This document shows, in pieces, positions 1 to 12,751 of a stretch of DNA of 28,814 bases. Position numbers and translations under genes: made by a program. Below the pieces are notes generated by a model, which searched no databases, was not told the DNA's origin, and saw only the letters and a list, made by a program, of their open reading frames with translations. Origin of the DNA: Azolla pinnata. Lineage: Eukaryota > Streptophyta > Polypodiopsida > Salviniales > Salviniaceae. The stretch is from assembly GCA_037176905.1 (NCBI GenBank), contig JBBBWG010005025.1, positions 1-28,814 on the forward strand, written 5' to 3'. Position 1 is the stretch's first letter; every line of letters begins with the position of its first letter.

Positions 1-574
1 ACGTGACCTGCATGCACTTTTTGAATCAAATTGAATTGAAAGGTGGTAAAGTGGCACAAATCGATTAATTGAGGGAAGCATAAAGGCTTTAAGCAGCAGC
101 ACAGAGGGGCAAAGCAGCGCTCTAAGAAAGATGAACAACCTGCCGCCTTTTTTCATAAGATTGTGACGGTACGGAAGTATGGAGATCTAGAAAGAAATTC
201 CTACAGGCTCCGCGGACTAGTAACTAGTCTTGGCCAACAACCGCACGCACGATGAAAGCCCTCAACCTACGCGCGCGTCGGAACTACATCCCCTTTGTTT
301 GTTTGTTTGTTTGTTTGTTTGCTACGGATGTAACGTGCGTTCTGACTCCACTGGTCATGGTCGCTCTCCGCCCACGGCGGGCCATGCGGTAAGTGGCCTA
401 AGGCAAGCAAAAAAAAATTTCTGTTTGTGCTGGCTGAAAATGAGCCAACCGGATTGCCGCCAATTAATCCAAAATTTGGTGCGTGCTATGGACGCTCACG
501 CATGAACCAGGAATGCCTTTCATCTCCAAGTGCCTACAGACGTGTTACAAGGGCGGGCCTCTGGGAATGCATTC
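1..574 (+). other. Unassigned left flank, probably mitochondrial-derived group II intron body
   Basis: No coding region is recognised. The stretch lies directly upstream of a clear group II intron domain V (575-608), so at least its right part is probably the body of that intron, the one preceding the last nad7 exon. A (TTTG)n run near 294-321 and GC-rich patches with no reading frame fit plant mitochondrial intron or spacer DNA. The 5' end of the intron was not located; it may lie before the window or be lost. The assignment is inferred from the neighbour, not from a motif inside. Confidence 0.4.
294..321. repeat. (TTTG)n microsatellite
   Basis: About seven consecutive TTTG units, interrupting otherwise intron-like DNA. 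Confidence 0.9.
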
Positions 575-649
575 GAGCCGTATGAAGGGAAACTTTCACG
601 TGCGGCTCAGAGGGGGGAAAAGCCCTAGAAGGGGCCTACCTATCCCAAC
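575..649 (+). ncRNA. Group II intron domains V and VI (3' end of a mitochondrial nad7 intron)
   Basis: Positions 575-608 form the canonical 34-nt domain V hairpin. GAGCCGTATGAAGG pairs with the strand ending GTGCGGCTC across a GAAA tetraloop, and the AGC catalytic triad sits at the base. The following 609-649 fit domain VI and end in CCCAAC, an expected 3' intron terminus. The exon begins immediately afterwards. From the exon length (about 168 codons to the nad7 stop) this would be the intron at about nucleotide 676 of nad7; that number is an estimate. In the nucleus it is a relic and cannot be expected to splice. Confidence 0.85.
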
Positions 650-1154
650 CGGGAGTATGCTAGGATTTGTGAAAAGCAGCACCTCACGATGTTCATGACT
701 AATCGGATTCCAATGTACTAGTGGGTACCAGGGGAGATTACCAGATCGTTATTGTATTCGCATTGAAGAGACATGATAAAGTATTTGAATCATTGTATAA
801 CGTCCTAATTAAATGCTCAGCGGCACGATTAAAGCCGATGATCGTAAGCCATGTCCTTCATCATGACCTTAAATGAAATAATCTATGGAATCTCCAATTC
901 ACCATTTCAAACCTTATACAAAAGGGTTTTCTATACCAGCTTTTTTTATCTATACTGTAGCTGAAGTACTTAAAGGAGAATCTGGTGTGTTCTCAATCAG
1001 TAATGGAACTAATCGTCTTTATTGTTGTAAAAGAAGAGCACCTGGCTTCGCCTATTTACAAGGACCTGACTTTACGTTCAAAAATCACATGCCACCAGAT
1101 GTGGCCACCATCATAGGTACTTAAGATACTGTGTCTGGAAAAGTGGATAGATGA
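650..1154 (+). pseudogene. nad7: Mitochondrial nad7 last exon (nuclear copy, unedited, with in-frame stops)
   Basis: This is the C-terminal third of NADH dehydrogenase subunit 7, the 49-kDa subunit of respiratory complex I. Recognisable stretches include DRYCIRIEE, IKADDRK, MES.IHHF..YT.GFS, an APGFA.LQG.DF block and a C terminus of the IIGTQD...VDR type, ending at TGA 1152-1154. Reading it as nad7 meets about a dozen stops: one TAG, and TGA or TAA at positions where the protein normally has Arg (CGA) or Gln (CAA). One apparent single-base deletion lies near 744-748. Many C-to-U sites are still C, so this is a DNA-level copy rather than one made from edited mRNA. No intron interrupts the final 90 codons, where many vascular plants have one. 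It is not translatable as it stands and is best called a NUMT. Confidence 0.9.
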
Positions 1155-1291
1155 AACTACTTAAAGCAGCACGGGAAACCCAAAAAAGAAGATGCAGGTG
1201 AGAAGAGGGATATCCTTGTAGATCTGGGAAATAAAGAGGATAAAGAAAGAAAGACTAGGTGCATGCTAGCCCAAGTAGGCACACACTTCGA

Positions 1292-1317
1292 GATGGGGGC
1301 TTGATGAATCCCCCATC
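1292..1317 (+). other. Stem-loop after nad7
   Basis: GATGGGGG and CCCCCATC form a perfect 8-bp stem around a 10-nt loop, just upstream of the trnS relic. In plant mitochondria such hairpins, or tRNA-like elements, commonly mark mRNA 3' ends. The role is inferred from position. Confidence 0.6.
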
Positions 1318-1323
1318 CCAACC

Positions 1324-1411
1324 GGAGGTATGGCTGAGCGGCTTAAGGCATTAGTTTCCTAAATCAACGGACAATCTTCTTGTATCATGGGTTCAAATCC
1401 CATTTCCTCCG
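1324..1411 (+). tRNA. trnS-GCU: Mitochondrial trnS(GCU) relic, anticodon now CCU
   Basis: The acceptor arms GGAGGTA and TTCCTCC, the D arm starting GGCTGAGCGG, a long class II variable arm and the T arm ATGGG-TTCAAAT-CCCAT identify mitochondrial tRNA-Ser(GCU). The anticodon loop reads TTCCTAA, giving CCU where GCU is expected, and the anticodon stem has an A-C mismatch. The changed anticodon suggests decay after transfer to the nucleus. A sequencing error or a lineage-specific form cannot be excluded. Confidence 0.8.
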
Positions 1412-1783
1412 AGCGAGTACGAAGCACGTGCGATGCGACAGTGACGTGATGGAAGAAACCCATACATTGCTTTTTGGGAATGCGGCAGTGGCCTGCCGGG
1501 AGAGACCTAGCCAGTAAGGGAGTGCTAGTTTTTGCTTCTTTTCTTGCGCGCTTGCTCCTTTTAAGGTAACATCAATGCTGCTTTTAAGGTAATATCAATG
1601 CTGCTTTAATAACTAGTAATGCAAGTTCATTTGGACAGACAGCGGGAAATGCAATCAATAACACGTGGAGTTGGATCTGCGAGCAAGCAAACATTCCCCC
1701 ACACAAGTAGATTGAATAGGAGTTGATTGGCTTCCTTTTTACTAAAATAAATTCCGATTCGCTAGAGAGATCAATTGCTTGCT
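1412..1783. other. Probable mitochondrial spacer
   Basis: Lies between the two mitochondrial tRNA relics and is presumed collinear organelle spacer. No reading frame or RNA is recognised. It contains the short tandem duplication at 1558-1603. Confidence 0.5.
1558..1603. repeat. Tandem 23-bp duplication
   Basis: Two adjacent copies of a 23-bp unit beginning CTTTTAAGGTAA and ending CAATGCTG, differing at one base. Confidence 0.9.
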
Positions 1784-1857
1784 GACAGGGTGGAGTAAAT
1801 GGCCAACTCGTCAAGCTCATGACCTGAAGACTGCGGGTTCAAACCTTGCCCCCGCAC
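1784..1857 (+). tRNA. trnfM-CAU: Mitochondrial trnfM(CAU) relic
   Basis: The D-arm and anticodon region CCAACTCGTCAAGCTCAT, followed by GACCTGAAGA, a T arm GCGGG-TTCAAAC-CTTGC and the 3' strand CCCCGCA, match the plant mitochondrial initiator tRNA with CAU anticodon. The 5' acceptor strand GACAGGG pairs poorly with the 3' strand, with mismatches at the first, second and fourth positions, so the cloverleaf is damaged. Confidence 0.75.
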
Positions 1858-1906
1858 TACATGTTGTCAATAGTAAAAAAGCAAATGAAGATTATTGTAT
1901 AATGAT

Positions 1907-1956
1907 CCATGCGGCGAGAATGGGAAACTAACGTGACCATGCGGCGAGAATGGGAA
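1907..1956. repeat. Two copies of a 20-bp repeat
   Basis: CCATGCGGCGAGAATGGGAA occurs at 1907-1926 and 1937-1956, near the right edge of the organelle-derived block. Confidence 0.9.
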
Positions 1957-1974
1957 CCCTGAACTACATGTTTT

Positions 1975-2290
1975 TTCAAGCCGATAAAAACACCAAGGTT
2001 GTACTTGAATTTTTTGGCATAACTTTAATGACATCTTGTGACCTTTTTTAGGGTCATATATTTATAACTTTCTTAATGTGTTTTGATTTATCTTTCGTAC
2101 ATTAATTCCTAAAGTATTTCTCATCCTCATACCTTTGAGCTTAAATGTCCATTTCAAGCATAAAATTACTCAAAATGAAAAACTAGTATTATACCAAAAC
2201 TGCCACGCTACCATGATATTATTGTCAACAGTTTGACTAACAATGAGAAAACATACAGTTTAAAAGTTAAGAATACCAATAGCCCTTATA
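1975..2290 (-). repeat. Dispersed repeat, inverted partner of 9911-10157
   Basis: The reverse complement of about 2045-2290 aligns along its length with 9911-10157, at roughly 85% identity by eye. Both start at AAGGGCTAYTGGTATTC. The repeat's terminus at 2290 coincides with the point where the NSF exon breaks off, so it is a good candidate for the edge of an insertion. Both copies extend away from the region between them, so they are two separate insertions and not terminal inverted repeats of one 8-kb element. No coding capacity was seen. Confidence 0.75.
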
Positions 2291-5894
<3,604 letters not shown>

Positions 5895-6173
5895 AGCTTC
5901 TCCCCAAGCCTGCTGCAGTAGAGGACATGTCGAAGGAGGAGAGGGGAGGGGAGGGAGCAGAGGATCGCTCGCTGACTAATTCGGCGTCCATCGATCGAAG
6001 AAGGCACGCTTCTGTCTGTCTGATTCGGCGCAAAGCTTGTGCCTGGCGTCTGCTTGCTTTGTTTTCCTTGCGTTGTGCTTTTCTGCGTTTTGGCTCTTGT
6101 TCTTGCGTTTTTCTTCTATATCTAATTCTTCTTCTTCTTTGACAATTGGTTCTCAAATTCCTTTTTCTTATTA
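5895..6173 (-). other. Upstream region of the NSF relic
   Basis: A pyrimidine-rich stretch on the minus strand (CT-rich between about 5932 and 5957) precedes the NSF start and would fit a 5' UTR. No TATA box or other element could be assigned. Short open frames on both strands look incidental. Confidence 0.4.
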
Positions 6174-6350
6174 GACTTTGCTTTCCTATGATATAGTTTA
6201 GGCCATAGTTTGCTTTCTTGTGATCTAGTTTGGCCATACTTTGCTTTCCTGTTACATAGTTCGGCCACAGTTTGCTTTCCTATGATATAGTTTGGCCACA
6301 GTTTGCTTTCCTGTTATATATACTTTTGGCCATACTTTGATTTCTTGTGA
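6174..6350. repeat. 31-bp minisatellite, about 5.5 units
   Basis: Imperfect tandem units of about 31 bp with the core TTTGCTTTCCTATGATATAG followed by TTTGGCCA, starting near 6178, 6209, 6239, 6270 and 6301, plus a partial unit at 6335-6350. The array ends exactly where the LINE copy A homology begins. Confidence 0.85.
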
Positions 6351-6611
6351 ACACAATCCTTCGTATTCACTGGGTGGGTATATCGTGAGAAGACTTTTGA
6401 CAATAAGGTGTCTGATCCATGTGGCATGATGAAGGGAGAGGTGGGGGACAAAGGCCACTGCCAAACGGAAGAGGGCTAGCTTGCTGATTAGGGCCTTGAA
6501 ACCCTTGCCTAAGGCTAAGAACTTGCTGAAGTAGGTCGTCAACACGGAGGCTTCCAATGGGTTGGCATCGATCATGCTGGTGTTGGCAACTCGAGGGTGG
6601 GCTAGATCCAA
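6252..6611 (-). other. Unrecognised open frame in LINE copy A 3' region
   Basis: A 119-codon minus-strand frame starting [18 protein letters not shown]. The same frame is open in copy B (17533-17853) with only a handful of amino-acid changes, although the tails differ because they run into different flanks. No family is recognised. It may be a leftover of LINE 3' sequence or a captured fragment; its openness in both copies could also reflect recent shared origin. Confidence 0.3.
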
Positions 6612-8881
6612 TCTAAGTTGATCTCCGCTTCCATTGAGGCGAACAAAGCCTTGTGTAGCTAGAGATAAGGTGAGGTGTTGTTAACATGTACGATGCTAGC
6701 GAGGCCTCATTATTTGGAGTTGTGTCATGAGAGTTGGGTTGATAGCAAGCACACATTTTGTCTGGCCGATTTAGCAACAAGTGATGGTGTTGGCCCAAAG
6801 TAGTTTGCTCAAGCTCTTCCTATAAAGCCACATGTTATCATGAGGCAAATATTTGAAAAATTAGGCAACATTAATTGCTGCACATAACAACTATGGTTGG
6901 ACTTCATTGTCCACCACATTCTTTTTCCCGCTTCTCTCTTTGAGAGACTTGGCTAGCGATAGACCTCATACACTATTTTTAATTTTTATTTTGTTTTTTA
7001 TTTTCTTTCTAACAGTATGAAGCAAGTATTGTATCATATATGAAACATTAGATGATTATATTTGTAATTATCATTGTTCTCTCATATATGAGTGGATATA
7101 CAAACATTATTGTACATTCTGTCTTGTGAACCATCTTGGCCTAAGAAAATATTAATATCTTTCTTTCTTTTTACCACTTGCTTTTGATAAGCAGAGGAGG
7201 TTGTTGCCCACATTTTAGATAGAAAGAAAGAAAGAAAGATACATTAATGTCTGATTAGGCCAAAATGAACCATGAGACAAAGCCAACAATATTGTTTGTA
7301 CATCCAATTATCTATGAGAGTACAATGATGATTACAAAAACAATCATCTAATGTTTGTATAACGTAAAATTTCATTTTTATAGTGTTTTAAAGGAAAAAG
7401 GAATAATCATACATAATATAAAAAATAAATCTACTGCCATGTAAGTCAATAAAAGGGAAGTGAGAACAAAATGATGCAATTTTGTTGTTTTATTGTAGTC
7501 CAACCAAAAGCTCTTAGGGGAGGCAGCCTGATTTTTTAAATATCTGTTTCATGATATTGAGCCAACTTTAAAACTAAACATCTGTGGTTGCCTTTTAGCT
7601 CTTTGATTCTCCGCTTTCACATTTGACAAGCCTAATGTAGTATTTATGTCAATAATTGTAGTCATTCTTATTCCTTGAAAAGAAAGTGTGAAAGGTTGAA
7701 TAAATTCAATAGAAGAGACAATGAAATCTTTTAAGAATTTCTCTTTATGTTTTTTAAGTTCCGAAGATGTATTTTATTAGTTTCTTACAATTCATGTAGT
7801 TCATTATGTGTGATAAACTTTAAAGAATGGTTTATTTCAAAGATGTCTCTAAATTTCTCTCTTAAACATTTGTAAGTGCTCCTCACATTCGACCTCACAT
7901 AACTTACATAGCCTCTCTTCCCTACGCATTCTATTAGTACAACCAATTTAACCTTTAATTGGTGAGAAGAAACTTGGAGTTAACCAATAGCAACCCTCAG
8001 TTTATATGTTAAAAAAGATCATGATATCTTGGTTGCTCAATAAGATCCATTTCAAAGAATTGTATAAAGTAATACTTATAATAAGACATTTGAAATGAAA
8101 GAGGCCCGAGTAGGTCGATCCATTTACGTTGGGTATATATATTTCTCAAAAGCTCATGTCAAATCACCTTATTTTAATCACCATGAGAGATTAAACTGTT
8201 ATAATTCATCACGATCAATATCCAAACCAATTTTACATTTGTCGTCTTACCATAAGGCCATACCAAGAGTTACAATATTATGGCACAATCTTCACTCATG
8301 AGCATATGGTATAAATCTCATTATTGGGACTTCTCTCAAGCTCTTTTTTAACTCTGGTCAACTTTTGCATTTATTTATGAGCTTCCATTTGCATTATGTT
8401 CCCCATAAGTTGAGACTTTTTAAGATGTTTATAGTGGTACTTACATTCTTGGTCATACCATCTATTTCATGGCATGGTCCACGCTTAACACAATTAGAAT
8501 GTGTTGCATATAGAAAACTAATTATTGTGGTTGAATGGAAAATGTTTGTAATTTGTCGGGTGAGAGTTTCTAAGGTAAAAGAGATATTCAGGGTGGGGAG
8601 AAGGGATTGGACATGCTGTGAATAAATGTTGAAAAACTCGTGAGTAAAATGGATTGCAACATGCGAGTCCCTAAAGGTCTGCTGAGAGACTATAGTGGTG
8701 TAGCATATAGTTCAAAGAAAGATAACACTCCTAACACAATTAGAATGTGTTGAATATAGAGAACTAACTATTACTGTTGAATGGAAAATGTTTGTAATTT
8801 GTGTGGTAAGAGTTTCTAAGGTAAAAGAGGTATCAAGGGAGGGGAGAAGGGCTTGGACATGCTGTGACTAAATGTCGGGAA
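6351..8881 (-). mobile_element. LINE remnant, copy A (RT-deleted, 5'-truncated)
   Basis: Matches 17593-20125 in the same orientation at above 90% identity by eye. Read on the minus strand it starts (8881) inside a LINE linker region and shows a degenerate C-terminal LINE block with SSHQLKVKL, then REERLCKLCEVECEEH near 7895-7940, the Cys-Cys-His motif found downstream of the reverse transcriptase in many plant LINEs. The space between linker and C-terminal block is only about 600 bp, so the reverse transcriptase core is missing. The segment 8480-8725 is tandemly repeated, with the second unit cut off at 8881. No target duplication or A-tail was found. Confidence 0.75.
7043..7357. repeat. Foldback (MITE-like) inverted repeat inside LINE copy A
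   Basis: Left arm about 7043-7172 and right arm about 7217-7357 are imperfect reverse complements (GAAACATTAGATGATTATAT against the complement of CAATCATCTAATGTTTGTAT), with a loop of about 45 bp containing GTTGTTGCCCACATTTT. Both arms end in CTTTC/GAAAG runs beside the loop. The same structure occupies 18285-18594 in copy B, so it was present before the copies separated. Confidence 0.8.
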
Positions 8882-8890
8882 GTAGGTCTT

Positions 8891-9027
8891 TGTTAGAAAT
8901 GATAATAAAATTATATGCTTATAATGAGTGCAGAATAAACCTTCAATATACAATGTAAATGCAACCAACATAATTTATGATGAGTACCAACACAAAAGGG
9001 TTATTGGTATTTGAACCTGTTACCAAT
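8891..9027 (+). other. Possible LTR-like start
   Basis: TGTTAGAAATG at 8891 follows directly on the broken end of LINE copy A and resembles the 5' terminus of many plant LTRs, but no matching CTAACA end, target duplication or second copy was found. It leads into the repeat at 9028-9300. Confidence 0.25.
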
Positions 9028-9300
9028 CTATAGCTACATAGGCCTAAAGCTTATCCATCACAATATCTTACTTTAAGTGATAAATATCATATTTTAATAT
9101 TTGATAATATGTTTAAGCATTAGCATATTAACGTTAAAAACGACTTGCGACATCTCTTGACATCGCAAGTTGTCTGAGCCACTACGTGGCATTCATGCAT
9201 GCAAGCCACGCGGTATTTATGCATGCAAGCCACGTGGCGAGCATGCATGAGGCCTAAAACAATATAAATACTGAGCTGGTCACAGTATTGAACCATTCCG
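9028..9300 (+). repeat. Dispersed repeat with G-box and TATA, copy 1
   Basis: Aligns with 10158-10390 in direct orientation. Shared landmarks are CATATAGGCT-like starts, AAAAACGACTTGC, a GCCACGTGGCGAGCATGCAT block and an AACAATATAAAT TATA-like box about 20 bp later. This copy carries an extra duplication of ATGCATGCAAGCCACG. The combination resembles a promoter-bearing retrotransposon LTR, but the ends are undefined. Confidence 0.7.
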
Positions 9301-9910
9301 ATTCAACGCCAATCTTTGGCGCCTTGTACTCAAGTCTCCTGGTAATACATATTTGGTCTTCTTGTTCATTTCTAGTTTTCTTCTTGTCATGTTCGTGTCT
9401 TCCGAGATCATTGTTGTCGACGAGCTTAAACCGTGACATAATTATCTTGTGTTAATGTAGGTACTAACTACTCTAGGATTAGTTATCACCTGAATGATTA
9501 TCCCATGTTGAAGTTCATCGAGAATTTGTAACTTAAACGATTTCGTCTACAACTTCAGAGTTGGCTATGCTCATAAGATTAGAAACAATATTGAATTCAC
9601 TGAATCTGAGACAATGATAATAAAGTATCTTTAAAGCACGAGTGCTTTGTTCATCATCTCCAACAATGAGCCGGCTTGATGCTAACTAGTTTGTTTTGTA
9701 GTATGACTTTTGATAATTTCCATTCATATTTTAGAAAATAAACGATGAATAATGCTTTTATTTATGGGGTGTTCTCCCTAGGGTAGAAATGTTTTCAGGC
9801 TCCCTATATGAAGTAAATGTTGACTGAAGTGTTCCTTGCGAGTTCTATGCAACCGCAAAGACAAAAAATTGGTGAGTCAATCTCAACTTGACCTTTACTG
9901 TTACTACACA
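9301..9910. other. Intergenic, nothing recognised
   Basis: AT-rich sequence between two repeat blocks; no convincing frame, RNA or repeat seen. Confidence 0.5.
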
Positions 9911-10157
9911 TTCTAAGGGCTACTGGTATTCTTTACTTTTAAACTGTACGTTTTCTCATTGTTGGTCAAACTGTTCACAATAACATCATGGTAGCGTGAC
10001 TGTTTCGGTATAATCAAACTAGTTTTTCATTTGAGTACTTTCATGCTTGAAATGGACATGTAAGCTTAAAGGTATGAGCATGAGAAGTACTTAAGGAATT
10101 GATGTACGAAAGATAAATCAAAGCACATTGAGAAAGTAATAAATATATGGCCCATGA
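9911..10157 (+). repeat. Dispersed repeat, inverted partner of 2045-2290
   Basis: Begins AAGGGCTACTGGTATTC and runs to about AATATATGGCCC. It continues without a visible border into the 10158-10390 repeat, so the two may belong to one larger element of which the copy next to the NSF relic has only one end. Confidence 0.75.
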
Positions 10158-10390
10158 CCTATAGTTATATAGGCTCAAATTTTGTTTATCGCACGATTTT
10201 ACTTTAATTAACAAATATTATATTTTAATACTTGATAATATCTTAAAGTATTACAATATTAACATTAAAAACGACTTGCCACGTATCTTGACATCGTGGC
10301 AACCATGTATGACAGCCACGTGGCGAGCATGCATGAGGCCTATAACAATATAAATGTTGAGTTAGTCTCAATATTGATTCATTCTAGTTA
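10158..10390 (+). repeat. Dispersed repeat with G-box and TATA, copy 2
   Basis: Second copy of the 9028-9300 unit. It keeps the GCCACGTGGCGAGCATGCAT block and the AACAATATAAAT box but lacks the extra internal duplication of copy 1. Confidence 0.7.
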
Positions 10391-10731
10391 TCCACTTTTT
10401 TTTCAAGTTTCTTGTCTAAGTGTGATTATCACAATTGAGACTATTAGTAAGCAAAACTATGATCGTATTTTATGTAAGCTTGTCCTTCTAACGATAAAAT
10501 TTTCAAGATACATATAAAGATAGATCGAGAGAGATAAAAAAATTATATTACTATTGTTTATGATGATCTCTCATGCGTACTATCTCTCTCCTAACCTCTC
10601 TAACCTCTCTCCTAACACTACTAGTGTATATATATACTTATGTAGAGGAGTTTTCCTTGGTATGAACTTATCTTTAGTCCCCACTCCTTAAATAAGAGAG
10701 ATGAGAGCTTTGCGTTTTTTATAAGCCCAAG
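10391..10731. other. Intergenic with CTCT-rich repeats
   Basis: Contains short repeats of CCTAACCTCTCT type (about 10580-10615) and a TA-rich palindrome near 10625; no gene seen. Confidence 0.5.
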
Positions 10732-11396
10732 AGAGTTCACTTCATATTAAGGGGCACGAGAGCTATAAGTCAAAAATAGAGGGCGTGCAAGAAGGGAGGA
10801 GTTAGATAACTTACCTAATTTCATAAAAATAATAAAGTTAGAAGTAAGCAACATTCCTCAACCTTTACTTTGCTATCGTCGTCACTATAGGGCTCTTCAC
10901 AATCCAAGTCATCAAGTTCCGCCACAAAGAAGGCATGCAATCTGAGACATTGTACACAAGATCGATGGAGTTGAGCGGTGCCACTTCGTCGTTGAGATTA
11001 ACCTTGACAATCAATAAAGGCATGGTTTGTTGTTTGTAGAGTATTGTCCAGCAAAATTAAGGGGCACGAGAGTAAAAGAGTTCACTTCAAATTAAGGGGC
11101 ATGAGAGTTACACACCAAAAATAGAGGGCATGCAGGAAGGAGGAGCAAGATGACCTACCTAGTTTCATAAGGATAATAAAGTTAGAAGCACGCAAAATTC
11201 TTCAACCTCTGCTTTGCTACGCTGTCACTATAGGGCTCTTTGCAATCCAAGTCTTCAAGTTTCGCCACAATGAAATCCTGTAATCTAAGAGACTGTACAC
11301 AAGATTGATGGAGTCGAGTGGCGCCACTTCATCATTGAGATTAACCTTGAAAGTCAATAGGGGCATGGTTTGTTGTTTGCAAAGTATTCTCCAGCC
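10732..11396. repeat. Tandem duplication of a 345-bp unit
   Basis: Unit 1 (10732-11055) and unit 2 (11077-11396) share AGAGTTCACTTCA at the start, TATAGGGCTCTT in the middle and GGCATGGTTTGTTGTTTG near the end. The 21-bp spacer is itself a fragment of the unit start. A minus-strand frame is partly kept in both (NLNDEVAPL, then LVY), so the unit may derive from coding sequence, but no family is recognised. Confidence 0.8.
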
Positions 11397-12751
11397 AGGA
11401 GCAACGGTGAATAAACTATCTAGAAACGAATCTTCATTGTTTATTTGGCGTCTTTTTCCAATGACTTAACAATGCCGGCAAGCAAATACTTACTCCTTTT
11501 TTAACAAGTTAGACCAAGAGGATATAGTGCTACTGTTTTTGTGCCCGCATGTCTGAGGGGCAAGCTCAAATGCCCCCAATTATTAAATTCATCATTAAAT
11601 TCATGTAGCACCAAATTCACACCAGAATCAAATCCTCACAAGGAAACATAATGATGTTGATGGATTGTGTACTACCAAAATGAAATGAGTAGAGACAAAG
11701 ATAAGGAAACATAACGATGTTCATGGATTGTTTACAATGTTGAACAGATAAATTGAATTGTTTGGTTCATTCCATCATTAAATTTCTAAGGGGTACTGGA
11801 TTATATTCTTTTACCTAGGACTGAAATAGACAAACAAAAGTGTAGGCACAACCAAAAAGTCGCGATGATGATAACACATGACCTAACATGAGGCTACAAG
11901 AATCGAACCAATTGATAAGTCTAGTGAAACAAAGCTAATCATTGTGTATTGTAATTGTTTATGTTGCAATTAATCTAGCTAATGATCAACATCATTAAGT
12001 ACTTAGATCTTATGTTAAACAACGACTCAACATCAGGTGCGTGAACAAGCCAAGTCTTTTGGCTGCAACAATTGGTGATGCAATAGGGTAGTGCCTCATT
12101 TCTTATTAGGCTGAAAAGCTCAGCCCTTAAGCCTACTCAGATTTGACTATTTCATTGTGAAGTGATCGAGTGATAAGACACTGAAGCTCATGTCTCCCTC
12201 GAAGATGGGAAGAACAATAAATTAGACAACCCACATGCACTTTCCATAACACTAGAAGAAATCATGGCTAAACTAACCTACTGATCTCTTATTCGTAGTA
12301 GATTGTTAAGTTTAAATATTTAACTTTAATTACAATTACTCGAACTTGAAAAAATCTCCACATACCCAATTTGTTTCTCCATAATTTCTACTTGCATTTG
12401 ATTATAGAAGGCAAAACCTACACTGGATGGGTTTGTATTTCAGAGTGAAACAAAAATCACATCTACGTAAGCCCAACGATTTGCCACAACAGGCAAGTTC
12501 CTTGTTCGTCGCGCACATTCGATTGCAATGTGCCAAGAAATGAATGCTACAATCGGACTGTTTTTCCTATCTACGAGTGCCAAAACGGGCCATCGAGCAG
12601 AACGACTGGCCTGATACGGATGCAGCTGGAGGACATGGAGCTGGGATTATCAGCGAAAACACGAGATCAATCGACTGATCGAATATTTATTTGGAACTCA
12701 TGATCCCATGCTGTTTCTGCTCTCTGCCTGCTTTCAGCTTTCCAGCAAGTG
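11397..12751. other. Upstream intergenic region of the polymerase lambda gene
   Basis: No coding region recognised. A 29-bp motif around AAGGAAACATAA occurs twice (about 11640 and 11702). The final few hundred bases presumably hold the distal promoter. Confidence 0.5.

Noticed and set aside
480..500. GTGCG at about 480 as the 5' splice site of the group II intron
   Set aside because: It would leave an intron of only about 170 nt, too short for domains I to IV.
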